64,000 nt of DNA from Chlamydia crocodili (GTDB lineage: Bacteria; Chlamydiota; Chlamydiia; Chlamydiales; Chlamydiaceae), in NCBI RefSeq assembly GCF_018343815.1, contig NZ_CP060791.1, positions 1,072,113 to 1,136,112 on the forward strand, in the 5' to 3' direction. Of this stretch, positions 49,204 to 58,706 are shown one piece after another (position 1 is the stretch's first letter; each line of letters starts with the position of its first letter). Below the pieces are notes generated by a model. The model made no database searches. It worked only from the letters and a program-made list of their open reading frames with translations, and was not told where the DNA came from. The position numbers were made by a program, and so were the translations under genes.

Positions 49204-50685
49204 TTAATTTTCTAAGTTGTAGAAAGCAAAGCGTTTAGAAAGTTTTTTATTTAATGACCATAAAATAATTAACCCAATAGACCACTGTAAAATCAAACTA
49301 GAAAGACTATATACCGATATAGGATTCCACCAGTGCCCGTCTTCAGGAAAAAGCCCCTCATAAAAATACCACGAGAGTAACACAATCCCTTCAATAGGAA
49401 GTAAATATTTTACCATAGAATCAAAAACTTTATTGAGGTGAATATCTCCTGGAACTGCATTAATGATTTTCTTTTTTAAATGTGTTAACCCATAACTAAT
49501 TGCGGCATAGATAAAAATAAGACCATTAATAATTAATCCAATTCCCCAAACAGTATCTTGGTTTGCAAATATTGCAAGACTTAAAGATGAGGGTACGCCA
49601 AGGATAAAAGCTATAACTGTTGCTAAGGACTCCGCTACGTGCTTTTTTATTCCAAATTCTGAAAGAGTTTGTGATAACAAAAACAGCATTGAAATCATTG
49701 ATGAGAGAGCTGCCATAGCAAAGGCAAGGAAGAATATAGAACTGAAAATAGCTGGTAAATATGTAGATCCAGGAATTCTAGTAAATAGTTCTGGTAGGTA
49801 GATGAAAGCTATGCCTATGCTTGAAGATCCCGCGCCTTGTTGTAGCTGTGTAGTCCCTAAAATATCTAGGGAAGAGCATGTGGCAAATACAATAATCCCC
49901 ATAATTAGGGAAACCAAGTTATTCGATATAGCGGTAAGAGCTCCATTGCTAACGACGCCGGTTTTTTTTGAAGCAAATCCAGAATACACTAAGAGCAACC
50001 CCCATCCAGCTCCTGTATCCCAAGCATTTTGTGTTAGAGCTTCTAACCATAACTTATAACTAGAAAGTGAGGCAAAATCAAAAGTGAAAAGTTGTTTGAT
50101 TCCCTGAACAGCATTAGGTAGAGTCACTGCTCTAAGGAGGAGTACTAGAGTACAGACAAAGAATGAGGGGATAAGAATTTTATTGCACTTCTCAATACCC
50201 TGTACAATACCCTTACGAATAATCATATAGGCTAGAAATAAAGACAAGAAATGGAACAGTAGAGGAAAAGAACTTTGATAATGAGTCTCCCATAACTGAG
50301 AAAAATTATTCCCGGCGTAAATTTTTCCAGAAATTGAATAGTAAAAATAGCTCAGACCCCATCCAACGATATTAGAGTAGTAGGCTAAGATACACGTTGT
50401 CACTAAAGTAACAAAGCCTCCTAACCATGCGCATTTAGGTCCCGCTGTTTTAATTAACGTTCCTATAGGAGCTTTTTTAGTTAATTTCCCTAGAGAAAGC
50501 TCTATAACAATCAGAGGAATTGACCAGATAAATAGGAATAGAAGCCAAATTAAGATAAAGGCTCCACTACCATTTTGCGCCGCAATTCTAGGGAAACGCC
50601 AGATATTTCCAGCGCCAACAGCTATCCCCATCATAGAGAAAATAAATCCTAGTCTTGAAGAAAAGTGGGTCTGACTTTTGTTCAT
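49204..50685 (-). CDS. Sodium-dependent amino-acid transporter, SNF family (CT231-like)
   Basis: 493 residues with about 11-12 hydrophobic segments. The first helix carries the family motif GAGNIWRFPRIAAQNGSGAF (residues 22-41), with the unwound region that binds sodium and substrate in LeuT-type carriers. The substrate is probably a small neutral or aromatic amino acid, but this cannot be decided. It starts 6 bases after the dicarboxylate-type carrier on the same strand and is followed by a terminator-like hairpin before incB. Confidence 0.9.
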   Translation of the reverse strand: MNKSQTHFSSRLGFIFSMMGIAVGAGNIWRFPRIAAQNGSGAFILIWLLFLFIWSIPLIVIELSLGKLTKKAPIGTLIKTAGPKCAWLGGFVTLVTTCILAYYSNIVGWGLSYFYYSISGKIYAGNNFSQLWETHYQSSFPLLFHFLSLFLAYMIIRKGIVQGIEKCNKILIPSFFVCTLVLLLRAVTLPNAVQGIKQLFTFDFASLSSYKLWLEALTQNAWDTGAGWGLLLVYSGFASKKTGVVSNGALTAISNNLVSLIMGIIVFATCSSLDILGTTQLQQGAGSSSIGIAFIYLPELFTRIPGSTYLPAIFSSIFFLAFAMAALSSMISMLFLLSQTLSEFGIKKHVAESLATVIAFILGVPSSLSLAIFANQDTVWGIGLIINGLIFIYAAISYGLTHLKKKIINAVPGDIHLNKVFDSMVKYLLPIEGIVLLSWYFYEGLFPEDGHWWNPISVYSLSSLILQWSIGLIILWSLNKKLSKRFAFYNLEN

Positions 50686-50691
50686 TTATAT

Positions 50692-51912
50692 TTACCCTAA
50701 TTCAACAAGTTTATCCGAAAAGTGTTTGTCTGTCATACTAACAACGCAACAATCAGACCAGACATTTAATGATGTTTCGATCATGTCTAATATAGTGTAG
50801 AAAGGGAGAATTAATCCCAATAAATGTAGGGGGATATGCATTGAAGTGATCAAAGAAGATGCAAGGAAGAAGCATCCCATAGGCACCCCGGCATTACCAA
50901 TCGCGCATAACGTTGCAATAAATATCCAACCGATCATGGAAAGTAAAGAAAAGCTAAGACCATTAGATGTTCCTACAAAGAGTACTGTAATTAAAATAAA
51001 GGCAGCACAACCGTTCATGTTGATAACAGAACATAAAGGAAAGGCCAGTCTTGATAATGAGGGTTTAATTTTGAGTTCTTCTTCAGCTAATTCCATTGTT
51101 AGAGGTAGAGTGGAGGCTGAAGATTTTGAAAAGAATGCTGTAACTAATGCTGGAGACATGCTCTTAACAATTTTCAAAGGTGAAAGCTTATTTGCTTTCA
51201 ACAGCCATGGTAAAACAATAAACCCTTGGATTAAGTTAGCTCCCACTACGCAAAGAAGATACTTACTAAAGATAACCAAGTTTCCTTGACTCTGTGTAAC
51301 TTCTTTATAGAAGAGAATAGAAAAAGCTAGTGTGGCCGGAGCAAGTAACTTAAGAACACCTTTAGCAATATTCAAAAGTATAGAAAAGAATGTCGAAAAT
51401 AGTGTGTGAGTAAAATCCTTTTCTTTTTCAGGGAGAAATAGAGAGGCGATTCCTAGCAAAGCGGCTAAAAATGTGGCTGAAATAACATTATTATCTATAA
51501 ATGGCTCTAGAATATTCCCAGGAATAGTAGTTGATAATACCTTAAGATAGCCTGTTGAGCATGTGGTTGAAGATGTTTCTAAACTACCTTCTAAAGGCAT
51601 GACAGGATAGATAATAATAAACAATCCTAGACCGACTGTGGCAGCTATAATTGTAGTAAGTAGTGTGTAGTATAAGATTTTTCTACCCAAGGACAACATT
51701 ATCTGAAAATTTTTAATTGATGTAATCGTTGACCCAATAGCAAAAAATACTAGAGGAAGACTTAAAAACCTTAACAGTTTTAAAAAAATTCCTGATACAA
51801 TTTCTGCACTTTGAAAAATTATGGGGGAATTAAAGGAAGCTAGGACCAAGCCTATTAGCATGCTTCCCAGTAATAGGAGATTATAACTTGATTTTGCGAT
51901 TTTCTTTCTCAT
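50692..51912 (-). CDS. gltT: Sodium:dicarboxylate/glutamate symporter (CT230-like)
   Basis: 406 residues, DAACS family. About eight membrane helices with hairpin regions; the conserved Ser-rich FSKSSASTLPLTMELA (residues 266-281) and the NMNGCAAF helix are typical of GltPh/GLT carriers. It would import glutamate, aspartate or a C4-dicarboxylate with sodium; glutamate and 2-oxoglutarate are important carbon sources for Chlamydia. First gene of this minus-strand run. Confidence 0.92.
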   Translation of the reverse strand: MRKKIAKSSYNLLLLGSMLIGLVLASFNSPIIFQSAEIVSGIFLKLLRFLSLPLVFFAIGSTITSIKNFQIMLSLGRKILYYTLLTTIIAATVGLGLFIIIYPVMPLEGSLETSSTTCSTGYLKVLSTTIPGNILEPFIDNNVISATFLAALLGIASLFLPEKEKDFTHTLFSTFFSILLNIAKGVLKLLAPATLAFSILFYKEVTQSQGNLVIFSKYLLCVVGANLIQGFIVLPWLLKANKLSPLKIVKSMSPALVTAFFSKSSASTLPLTMELAEEELKIKPSLSRLAFPLCSVINMNGCAAFILITVLFVGTSNGLSFSLLSMIGWIFIATLCAIGNAGVPMGCFFLASSLITSMHIPLHLLGLILPFYTILDMIETSLNVWSDCCVVSMTDKHFSDKLVELG

Positions 51913-52017
51913 GAATGGTACTAAAAAATTTTAATAAAAGCGTAATGAGAGTATAGTGGTTCGAGGATTTCTTTTCTTTGAAATTGAAATAAAATAAAAA
52001 CTTTTTAAAAGTGTAAC

Positions 52018-53184
52018 ATGTCTTGTTTTAATTTGCCCACGGTTAATGAAAAATTAGCCCCCGTTAGATCTAGTAGTTTTCCAGACCAAGAAGAATGGAA
52101 GAATACTTTCCAAACAAAGCTCACAAAGAATTCCCATACTCATTTGGATTTAGAAAAGTATCAGGCAAATCGTCAAACACGTGTTGCTTTGTTAGCATTA
52201 TCCGTATTGATCACTTTGGTTTTATTAGCGATGCTTCTTGGCACCCTGCAACTGCAAGCATTTGTTATGACATGGGTTTCGGTTGTGGTGGCAGTGGCTA
52301 TTCCAACTATTTTATTAACCGGTGGAATGTACATTTTACATAGGATTAGCAAAAAGGTAGATGTTCTATCCGGTTCAGTAATTAAACCTTTTGGGAATAG
52401 AATCTGGGCTCCTATGCCTGTATGTTACTATTCTATACCTAAGGAGGGTGAGAAGGAGAATATTCAAGAGAGAGTTCATGAAAGCCATATAGATTTATCT
52501 ACTTTAGATGCAACCAATTCTGGTGTGGCACTAGTGTATTATTATCCAGATGGTGTGGATTATAGAATTCCAACTTTCGTTTTCCCTCTAATTGCCACCC
52601 CTTTCGTTGTTCTTATTAAGATGATCTATAACTTAATTAGATTTATTGTGATCCCCTTTCATATACTTTTGCAAATGGTCATCCAATACTTTTCTAAAAA
52701 GGATATTTCCATAGAAGATCGTTTTATTTTCAAAGATATTGTTAGGGAAATGTCCCGATCTTTGGTCAATATGCTTAGGGCTCCTTTTTATGGCACGGCT
52801 ACAATGATGACGGTCTTTTACGGGTTACTTAATCCTTTAGCAGGTCGTGTTGCCTATGCGTGTGTAGAAAGAGATTGGAATGATGATGTTATCCGTTCTC
52901 GTGGGTTGTGGTTAGCTAATCCTCAACGTAATTTTAAATTCGAAGGTGGTGGTACACGTCAGGGATTGGGACAATTTAGTCACTACTTGATTGGATGTTT
53001 CCAGCCGACTTGTATGTTCCTATTTAAAGATGGTCAGATTGTTTCAGGATCGCATATCTCTGCCCAATATTATCCAAATTCGCACCTTCCTGTTTATCCC
53101 GGAATAGCCGTTGTCACTGCTCCAACTCTAGAAGATAGTCAGGGTAGTGAGGCAGAGACTAATTCTACAGATACAAGGTCTTAA
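52018..53184 (+). CDS. Inc-like membrane protein of unknown function
   Basis: 388 residues. After a polar N-terminus of 55 residues there is a bilobed hydrophobic domain (56-78 and 82-108), as in Incs, then a soluble region and a second hydrophobic stretch around 197-230, and a Ser/Thr/Glu-rich tail. I do not recognise the family beyond the Inc pattern. It is at the place where C. trachomatis carries its CT229-CT223 Inc cluster next to gltT, so it may be a species-group-specific effector. No strong ribosome-binding site is visible. Confidence 0.7.
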   Translation: MSCFNLPTVNEKLAPVRSSSFPDQEEWKNTFQTKLTKNSHTHLDLEKYQANRQTRVALLALSVLITLVLLAMLLGTLQLQAFVMTWVSVVVAVAIPTILLTGGMYILHRISKKVDVLSGSVIKPFGNRIWAPMPVCYYSIPKEGEKENIQERVHESHIDLSTLDATNSGVALVYYYPDGVDYRIPTFVFPLIATPFVVLIKMIYNLIRFIVIPFHILLQMVIQYFSKKDISIEDRFIFKDIVREMSRSLVNMLRAPFYGTATMMTVFYGLLNPLAGRVAYACVERDWNDDVIRSRGLWLANPQRNFKFEGGGTRQGLGQFSHYLIGCFQPTCMFLFKDGQIVSGSHISAQYYPNSHLPVYPGIAVVTAPTLEDSQGSEAETNSTDTRS

Positions 53185-53460
53185 AGCGTTATATAGACTG
53201 GGTTTCTTTTAGTATTCTCATGTAAAATATTTTTGATGAAAAACTTAAATACGCTAAACTAGTCCCAAAGTTTTTCTGTCAGACGCTCTTATATTTAATA
53301 TCTAAATATATCAGTTTTGAAATTCTTATCTTTTCGTCTCGGAAAATCTTAAACAGTAGTATATTATCTGGGATTGTATCCTGCATTGGGGATAGAAATT
53401 CAATCTTTTAGAACATCCTCTAGATATGAGGAAAGAATATGACAGTACAGCAGTCACAAG

Positions 53461-55593
53461 ATGGGATCATCCTTACCTTTCATTTCTTCTAAAAATTTCC
53501 ATAGACAATCCGATGTATTCGATGAATTCGGTTGCTCTGAAGCATTTGTAGATTTTCTTGTTTCTGAATTGATAGATTTAGAGGGAAGTTCAGAAATCGG
53601 AGAGGGATATTTATCTCTGTCTGAAAGTTTATTGATGCTTACTCGCGATCACGTTGTGATCCTAAAGAAGGTTATCTTCTATGGAATGCATTATGGCATT
53701 AATAAGAAGAACTCTCAGATTTTAATAGACGGTTTATCATACATAGACATTTTATTCAAAAAATTGGGAATCAGTTCTTCAGACAGACTGTCTCTATGCT
53801 CAGCTAAAATATGTGCGAATTTTGAATTGTTTTCTTTAACTGGAGATGCGACGTTTCTTGATCATGTCGTTAAAGATTTTCATTTGATGGAACAATTACT
53901 AAAAATTAATCCTCATTTAGATAATAACTTGGGTTGGCAACACTTTTGTCGGGGAGAAAAACATGAAGAGGCCTCTCATTCAGCTACTGCCTATGTATAT
54001 GAAGTTATAGGCAAGACTTTTTTGACATTATATTATAAGAATAAAGAAAAGGAAGCTCTCGCACGAAGTTTAAATTCTTTTCTTAAGGTATTAAATTTGC
54101 TTCCACATCGAGCAAGTGCTCATGCAGATTATGCTGAATGCCTACAAATTCTCGGATTAGAATCAGGAAATTCTTCATACCTACAGCAAGCTATAGACCA
54201 TTTATCTAAGGCAATTTTCTTAAGTTTTAATCGTTATATTGATAACTCTGCTTATGAAAATTATCGTTATAGCTATGCTGTGGCTAAGGTAAGACTATTT
54301 GATCTTACTTATGAAAAAGAACATTTTCATCAGGCAAATAGGATATTGTATCAAACTGTTCAAGCTTTTCCTCATATTGCTGAATTGTGGGTTTTATGGG
54401 GAGAATTATTAATTCGTTCCGGCTGGCTTAACAGTAATATGAAACATATAGAAATGGGTTTAGATAAGTTGGCTTCAGCTCAGAAGAAAGGGGCCGATCC
54501 TATTCTTCTTTCTGCTTTATTAGCTAACGGTATAGCTGTATTGGGATTATACTTGGATGAGCCAAATTTATTCAGAGAAAGTCGGATACGATTAGTTGCT
54601 GCTATGAGAGCTTTCCCCGGCAATTCTCATTTAATTCATGCTTTAGGAGTGGTTCAGCTTTGCTCTGCTTTATATTTTGGCGATGATGCTAATTTCGCAG
54701 CCTCTGCTTCTTGTTTTAAATCTTGTATTGAATGGGATTCCGAAAATATCAACAGTTGGCAGAAATTATTTGATGTATATTTTGCCTGGGGTGTGAGAAA
54801 AAAGAATGTAAGATTACTTCAGAAAGCTGTTGGAGTAGTGAAAAGACTATGTTCTTTACGCCCTGAAGTATTTTTATTTTGGAGTGATCGAGGCCTTGCT
54901 TTAAAATGTTTGGCCGAGGTGACAACAGATCTTGTTTATAAGGAAATTTATTTAGAAGAGTCTTTATTCTATTATCGTAAAGCTTGGGATCTTACTCATC
55001 GAATGGAGATCTTGGAATTATGGGGACATTCTTGCTATTTGCTGGCCGAGCTTCAAGAATCTCAAGATTATTATGACGAGGCGTACGCCTTATTATCTAA
55101 TATAGATGAGGAGAAGCAGTCTTTCAGAGCTAAAATTATTCTTGCTTCTACCCTTTTAGGAAAAGGAAAACTATTGCAAGATGAAGCTCAGGTCGAAGAA
55201 GCTTTGATTATTTTAAATCCATTAATCGATGAATATCCTGATCAAGAGGATTTATTACTCTTATTAGGAGAAGCCTGGTTATTTCTATTCTGGAAGCGAC
55301 GTTCTTTGGAATCTGAAGAGTTCGTTAAGGTATACTTAGAACAGGCGATTGCTTTAGGGTGTGGTGAGGCTTACTATACTCTAGGTAAATTCTATGCTGT
55401 TAAAAAAGAGATTGGTCAGGCTTGGGCGATGGTAATGCGTTCTGTAGATTTTGGTTTCAAAATCACAGAATCACGATGGCTGAATGATCCATGTTTAGCA
55501 AATTTAAGAGCTGGACATGCATTTCATGAAGTCGTAGCTAATCAAAGAGGTAAACTATGGTGGGTGAACAAAACAGAGGCGAAGAGAAACTAG
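53461..55593 (+). CDS. TPR-repeat protein upstream of mgtE
   Basis: 710 residues made mainly of TPR-like helical pairs (for example AHADYAECLQILG, WVLWGELLIRSGW, FWSDRGLALKCLAE, LLLLGEAWLFLF). No signal or membrane segment, so it is likely a cytoplasmic scaffold. The ATG at 53461 lacks a ribosome-binding site, while a perfect GAGGAAAG lies before an ATG at 53440 in another frame (17-codon frame). Removing one G at 53463-53465 would join them as MTVQQSQDGSSLPF..., so the true start is uncertain. The 3' end overlaps mgtE by 37 bases. Confidence 0.8.
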   Translation: MGSSLPFISSKNFHRQSDVFDEFGCSEAFVDFLVSELIDLEGSSEIGEGYLSLSESLLMLTRDHVVILKKVIFYGMHYGINKKNSQILIDGLSYIDILFKKLGISSSDRLSLCSAKICANFELFSLTGDATFLDHVVKDFHLMEQLLKINPHLDNNLGWQHFCRGEKHEEASHSATAYVYEVIGKTFLTLYYKNKEKEALARSLNSFLKVLNLLPHRASAHADYAECLQILGLESGNSSYLQQAIDHLSKAIFLSFNRYIDNSAYENYRYSYAVAKVRLFDLTYEKEHFHQANRILYQTVQAFPHIAELWVLWGELLIRSGWLNSNMKHIEMGLDKLASAQKKGADPILLSALLANGIAVLGLYLDEPNLFRESRIRLVAAMRAFPGNSHLIHALGVVQLCSALYFGDDANFAASASCFKSCIEWDSENINSWQKLFDVYFAWGVRKKNVRLLQKAVGVVKRLCSLRPEVFLFWSDRGLALKCLAEVTTDLVYKEIYLEESLFYYRKAWDLTHRMEILELWGHSCYLLAELQESQDYYDEAYALLSNIDEEKQSFRAKIILASTLLGKGKLLQDEAQVEEALIILNPLIDEYPDQEDLLLLLGEAWLFLFWKRRSLESEEFVKVYLEQAIALGCGEAYYTLGKFYAVKKEIGQAWAMVMRSVDFGFKITESRWLNDPCLANLRAGHAFHEVVANQRGKLWWVNKTEAKRN

Positions 55594-57032
55594 ACGCGGC
55601 TCTTGGTTCAGGAAACTTAATGGATTCAAAAACTAGTCATCTGGATGATGAGCTAAGTTTTAAGTTGGAGAAAGCGTTTACTTGTTTATCTACCGATATA
55701 CATTCTCATGATCTTTCCAAGATTGTCAGTGAGTATAATCCTATAGATTTAGCCTATGCCGTTTCTTGCCTTCCTCCAGATTCTCGTGCGATTCTTTATA
55801 AAAATCTCTCATGTATAGCATCTCGAGTAGCTTTCATTATTAATACAGATTCTGCTTCTCGATGGGCTATTTTTCGTAAGTTGACTGATATAGAAGTTTG
55901 TGCACTCATTGATCAGATGCCCCCAGACGAAGCTGTATGGGTCTTAGATGATATCCCTGATCGACGCTATCGTAGAATATTAGAATTGATCGATTCTAAA
56001 AAATCATTAAAAATTCGCGACTTGCAGAAACATGGCCGCAATACTGCAGGGAGACTTATGACTAATGAGTTCTTTGCATTTTTGATGGAAACTACTGTTA
56101 AGGATGTTTCTGCATGTATTAGAAATAATCCTGGGATAGATTTAACTCGACTTGTTTTTGTTTTGGATTTTAAAGGAGAACTTCAAGGTGTTGTTACTGA
56201 TAGAAGTTTAATAATTAACCCCCCTGAAATTTCTTTAAAGCAGATTATGAATCAGGTAGAGCATAAAGTTTTGCCTGATGCAACTAGAGAAGAAGTTGTT
56301 GACTTAGTAGAACGTTATAAGATAGCTGCTCTACCTGTTGTTGATGAAGAAAATTTCTTAATAGGTGCTATTACTTATGAAGATGTTGTAGAGGCTATAG
56401 AAGATATTGCTGACGAAACAATAGCGCGTATGGCAGGGACCACGGAAGATGTGGGATATCATAGCTGTCATGTTGTTCAGAGATTTTTACTTAGAGCACC
56501 TTGGTTATTAGTAACTCTTTGTGCGGGGTTGGTCAGTGCTTCGGTAATGGCATACTTTCAAAAAATTGCCCCCTCATTATTGGCTCTGGTTATTTTCTTT
56601 ATTCCTTTAATTAATGGGATGTCTGGAAATGTTGGTGTTCAGTGTAGTACAATTTTAGTCCGAAGTATGGCTACGGGGACGCTTTCTTTTGGACGCCGTA
56701 GAGAAACAATCTTTAAAGAGATGAGCATTGGTTTATTAACAGGAGTTGCCTTAGGGATTCTTTGTGGGATTGTTGTTTATCTTATGGGATTTATAGGTAT
56801 GAATCTCTTTTCTGGAGGCGGGTTGCAGTTAGGAGTTACTGTAGCAGCTGGAGTGTTGGGAGCATCATTAACAGCTACAACTTTAGGAGTGCTTTCACCA
56901 TTTTTCTTTGTGAAATTAGGAGTGGATCCTGCTTTAGCCTCAGGACCTATAGTTACTGCATTAAATGATATTATGTCGATGGTGATATTCTTCTTAATCA
57001 CAGGATTTTTAAACTTTTTCTTTTTCAGTTAA
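55557..57032 (+). CDS. mgtE: Magnesium transporter MgtE
   Basis: 491 residues: an N-terminal superhelical domain with the MPPDEAVWVLDDIPD motif, a tandem CBS domain (about 165-285; GVVTDRSL and ALPVVDEENFLIGAITYEDVV) and five C-terminal helices with the pore region (PLINGMSGNVGVQCST). MgtE imports Mg2+ and is gated by Mg2+ binding to the cytoplasmic domains. It overlaps the 3' end of the TPR gene by 37 bases, with AGAGG before the ATG. Confidence 0.95.
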   Translation: MVGEQNRGEEKLDAALGSGNLMDSKTSHLDDELSFKLEKAFTCLSTDIHSHDLSKIVSEYNPIDLAYAVSCLPPDSRAILYKNLSCIASRVAFIINTDSASRWAIFRKLTDIEVCALIDQMPPDEAVWVLDDIPDRRYRRILELIDSKKSLKIRDLQKHGRNTAGRLMTNEFFAFLMETTVKDVSACIRNNPGIDLTRLVFVLDFKGELQGVVTDRSLIINPPEISLKQIMNQVEHKVLPDATREEVVDLVERYKIAALPVVDEENFLIGAITYEDVVEAIEDIADETIARMAGTTEDVGYHSCHVVQRFLLRAPWLLVTLCAGLVSASVMAYFQKIAPSLLALVIFFIPLINGMSGNVGVQCSTILVRSMATGTLSFGRRRETIFKEMSIGLLTGVALGILCGIVVYLMGFIGMNLFSGGGLQLGVTVAAGVLGASLTATTLGVLSPFFFVKLGVDPALASGPIVTALNDIMSMVIFFLITGFLNFFFFS

Positions 57033-57081
57033 TAGTTCTTTTTAAATTATTATTTGATTACTTAATTTCATAAAGGTCTTT

Positions 57082-58590
57082 ATTTCTTCTATATTTCACT
57101 TACATTCTAAAAAAGATCCCCCGGATCTACCTTTAGATACTCATGGGTACAAGCGATGTGTTTCTAGAGATGTCATTATCATGGTCATCTTTTTTTCTAT
57201 CGTTGTTGTTCTTGCTATTGTAGGTGCAGTACTTGTTGGATCTAATGTTCTCACATCTTTGATGGCGTTACTTTTCTTTTCTGGTATTGCTACATCGGTA
57301 TGTTTATTGGGTTTGGTTTTAATTTTCATTTTAAATGCAGAAAAGAGAATTTTTCCAAAAATCACTCTTCCTGATGAAATGGAATTTTCTAAAGAGGAAC
57401 AAATTTTTCTACAAACACTACTAAACTTATCTCTTCCTGAGCAGATTAAAGAAACGGAAATTCCAACATTATCAGATGGCGTTCCTGAACATGTATTTAT
57501 TAGAGGAACATTTTACAGAGAGAATTCAGAGTATAGAAATAATATTTCTACACGAGTAGAAAGCCTAGAAACGTCTCTAATGAGTTTTACTTCTACCTTT
57601 ACTAAAGCTGTTGTACATTGTGGTCAGGTTTCAGGAAACTTAATTCAAGGGATAGTTAGGGAAATTAAGGATCTATTTATTCCTTCAATACGTTCTAGAG
57701 AAAAAGAGACCTCGCTTTGTTATTGTTTGCAAATTTGGAGTGAACTTTTAATACAGCACTCTTTTGTAGACTTTATTGTTCTTGTTCTTGAAAAGCCTGA
57801 TATTAATCGTTTCTTACTTGGGAATTTTATAGAAATTGCTGAATCTTGGCGTATCAATCACGGAGATCCTACTTATATCTGTAGAGCTCTACAGTCATTT
57901 AATCTTTGGCTTTACGGTTTATATATGGGCGAGCCGTGTATAGATATTCTAGAATCTTATAATCCTGATCTTCTTACTGAAGATGTTCGAGCTTATTTAG
58001 AAAGTGGCAATTTTGTTCAGCTAATTTTCTCGCGAGCGGAACCCGATTTACGTGATAGATTTGCTGAGTTTTTGGAAGGATCTATTCAAGCTTTAGCTGC
58101 TACAGAATGCCATAAGATTCGTCGTGGGATGAACTCTGATGGATATATACAAAATGACCCTTCGTTACGTTCTGTTATCGATAATCTAAACTTGAGAATG
58201 ACTTTTTGCTTGAATTTACCTTCATGTTCTTCTTGGAAATTTAGATTTGCTTTAGCAAGAAATTTAAACGGAATTTTCGATTTAAACGAATTTATTAGGG
58301 ATAATTATTATGGCTTAGTTGCTAACCCCTTTTTGCTTATAGAACTTCTTCATAGCCATTCTAAATATCAGAGTTTTATTCAAGGATTGCTCATAAAAGC
58401 CATGCCTATAAGTCATTGGAAATCTTTATTTAAACCGATGATTGTAGGCTTATTCAGTGCGGGGATAGCTAATAGAAGAGAGCTAGAGGTAATGGCGAAT
58501 CATCTGGGAGTAAATGTAGAAGATTTAACCAGTGTAATTTCTTCAGGCCGTTTCTTAGAAGTTTTATTTCCCAACTTATTCGAAGAATAG
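57082..58590 (+). CDS. Inc-like protein, probable non-ATG start, CT214-type C-terminus
   Basis: The first ATG (57181) would begin the protein inside its first hydrophobic segment. The same frame is open upstream to a TGA at 57055, and an AAAGG ribosome-binding site precedes ATT at 57082, giving 502 residues with a polar 33-residue N-terminus (ISSIFHLHSKKDPPDLPLD...) that suits type III secretion. Hydrophobic segments are at about 32-54 and 58-84. The C-terminal 400 residues resemble the 625-residue Inc at 61341. If ATT is not used, the protein is 469 residues from 57181. Confidence 0.65.
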   Translation: MSSIFHLHSKKDPPDLPLDTHGYKRCVSRDVIIMVIFFSIVVVLAIVGAVLVGSNVLTSLMALLFFSGIATSVCLLGLVLIFILNAEKRIFPKITLPDEMEFSKEEQIFLQTLLNLSLPEQIKETEIPTLSDGVPEHVFIRGTFYRENSEYRNNISTRVESLETSLMSFTSTFTKAVVHCGQVSGNLIQGIVREIKDLFIPSIRSREKETSLCYCLQIWSELLIQHSFVDFIVLVLEKPDINRFLLGNFIEIAESWRINHGDPTYICRALQSFNLWLYGLYMGEPCIDILESYNPDLLTEDVRAYLESGNFVQLIFSRAEPDLRDRFAEFLEGSIQALAATECHKIRRGMNSDGYIQNDPSLRSVIDNLNLRMTFCLNLPSCSSWKFRFALARNLNGIFDLNEFIRDNYYGLVANPFLLIELLHSHSKYQSFIQGLLIKAMPISHWKSLFKPMIVGLFSAGIANRRELEVMANHLGVNVEDLTSVISSGRFLEVLFPNLFEE

Positions 58591-58655
58591 CTATTTAAAT
58601 TCGATTTTCTGTTTTCCGGGTGCTTTACTTAAAAGAGAAGCTAGAAAATATGAAA

Positions 58656-58689
58656 AAGCAATTCCTTAAAAATTTTTAAGGAATTGCTT
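58656..58689. terminator. 34-bp perfect palindrome, probable bidirectional terminator
   Basis: AAGCAATTCCTTAAAAA (58656-58672) is followed directly by its exact reverse complement TTTTTAAGGAATTGCTT (58673-58689). It lies between the convergent Inc-like gene and the permease gene, 17 bases from the permease stop. The A/T centre allows a four-base loop and a stem of about 15 bp. Confidence 0.7.
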
Positions 58690-58706
58690 CAATGGTTGTA
58701 TTAGAC

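Noticed and set aside
50846..51289. 147-codon plus-strand frame inside gltT
   Set aside because: It lies on the opposite strand of a conserved transporter and shows no independent features.
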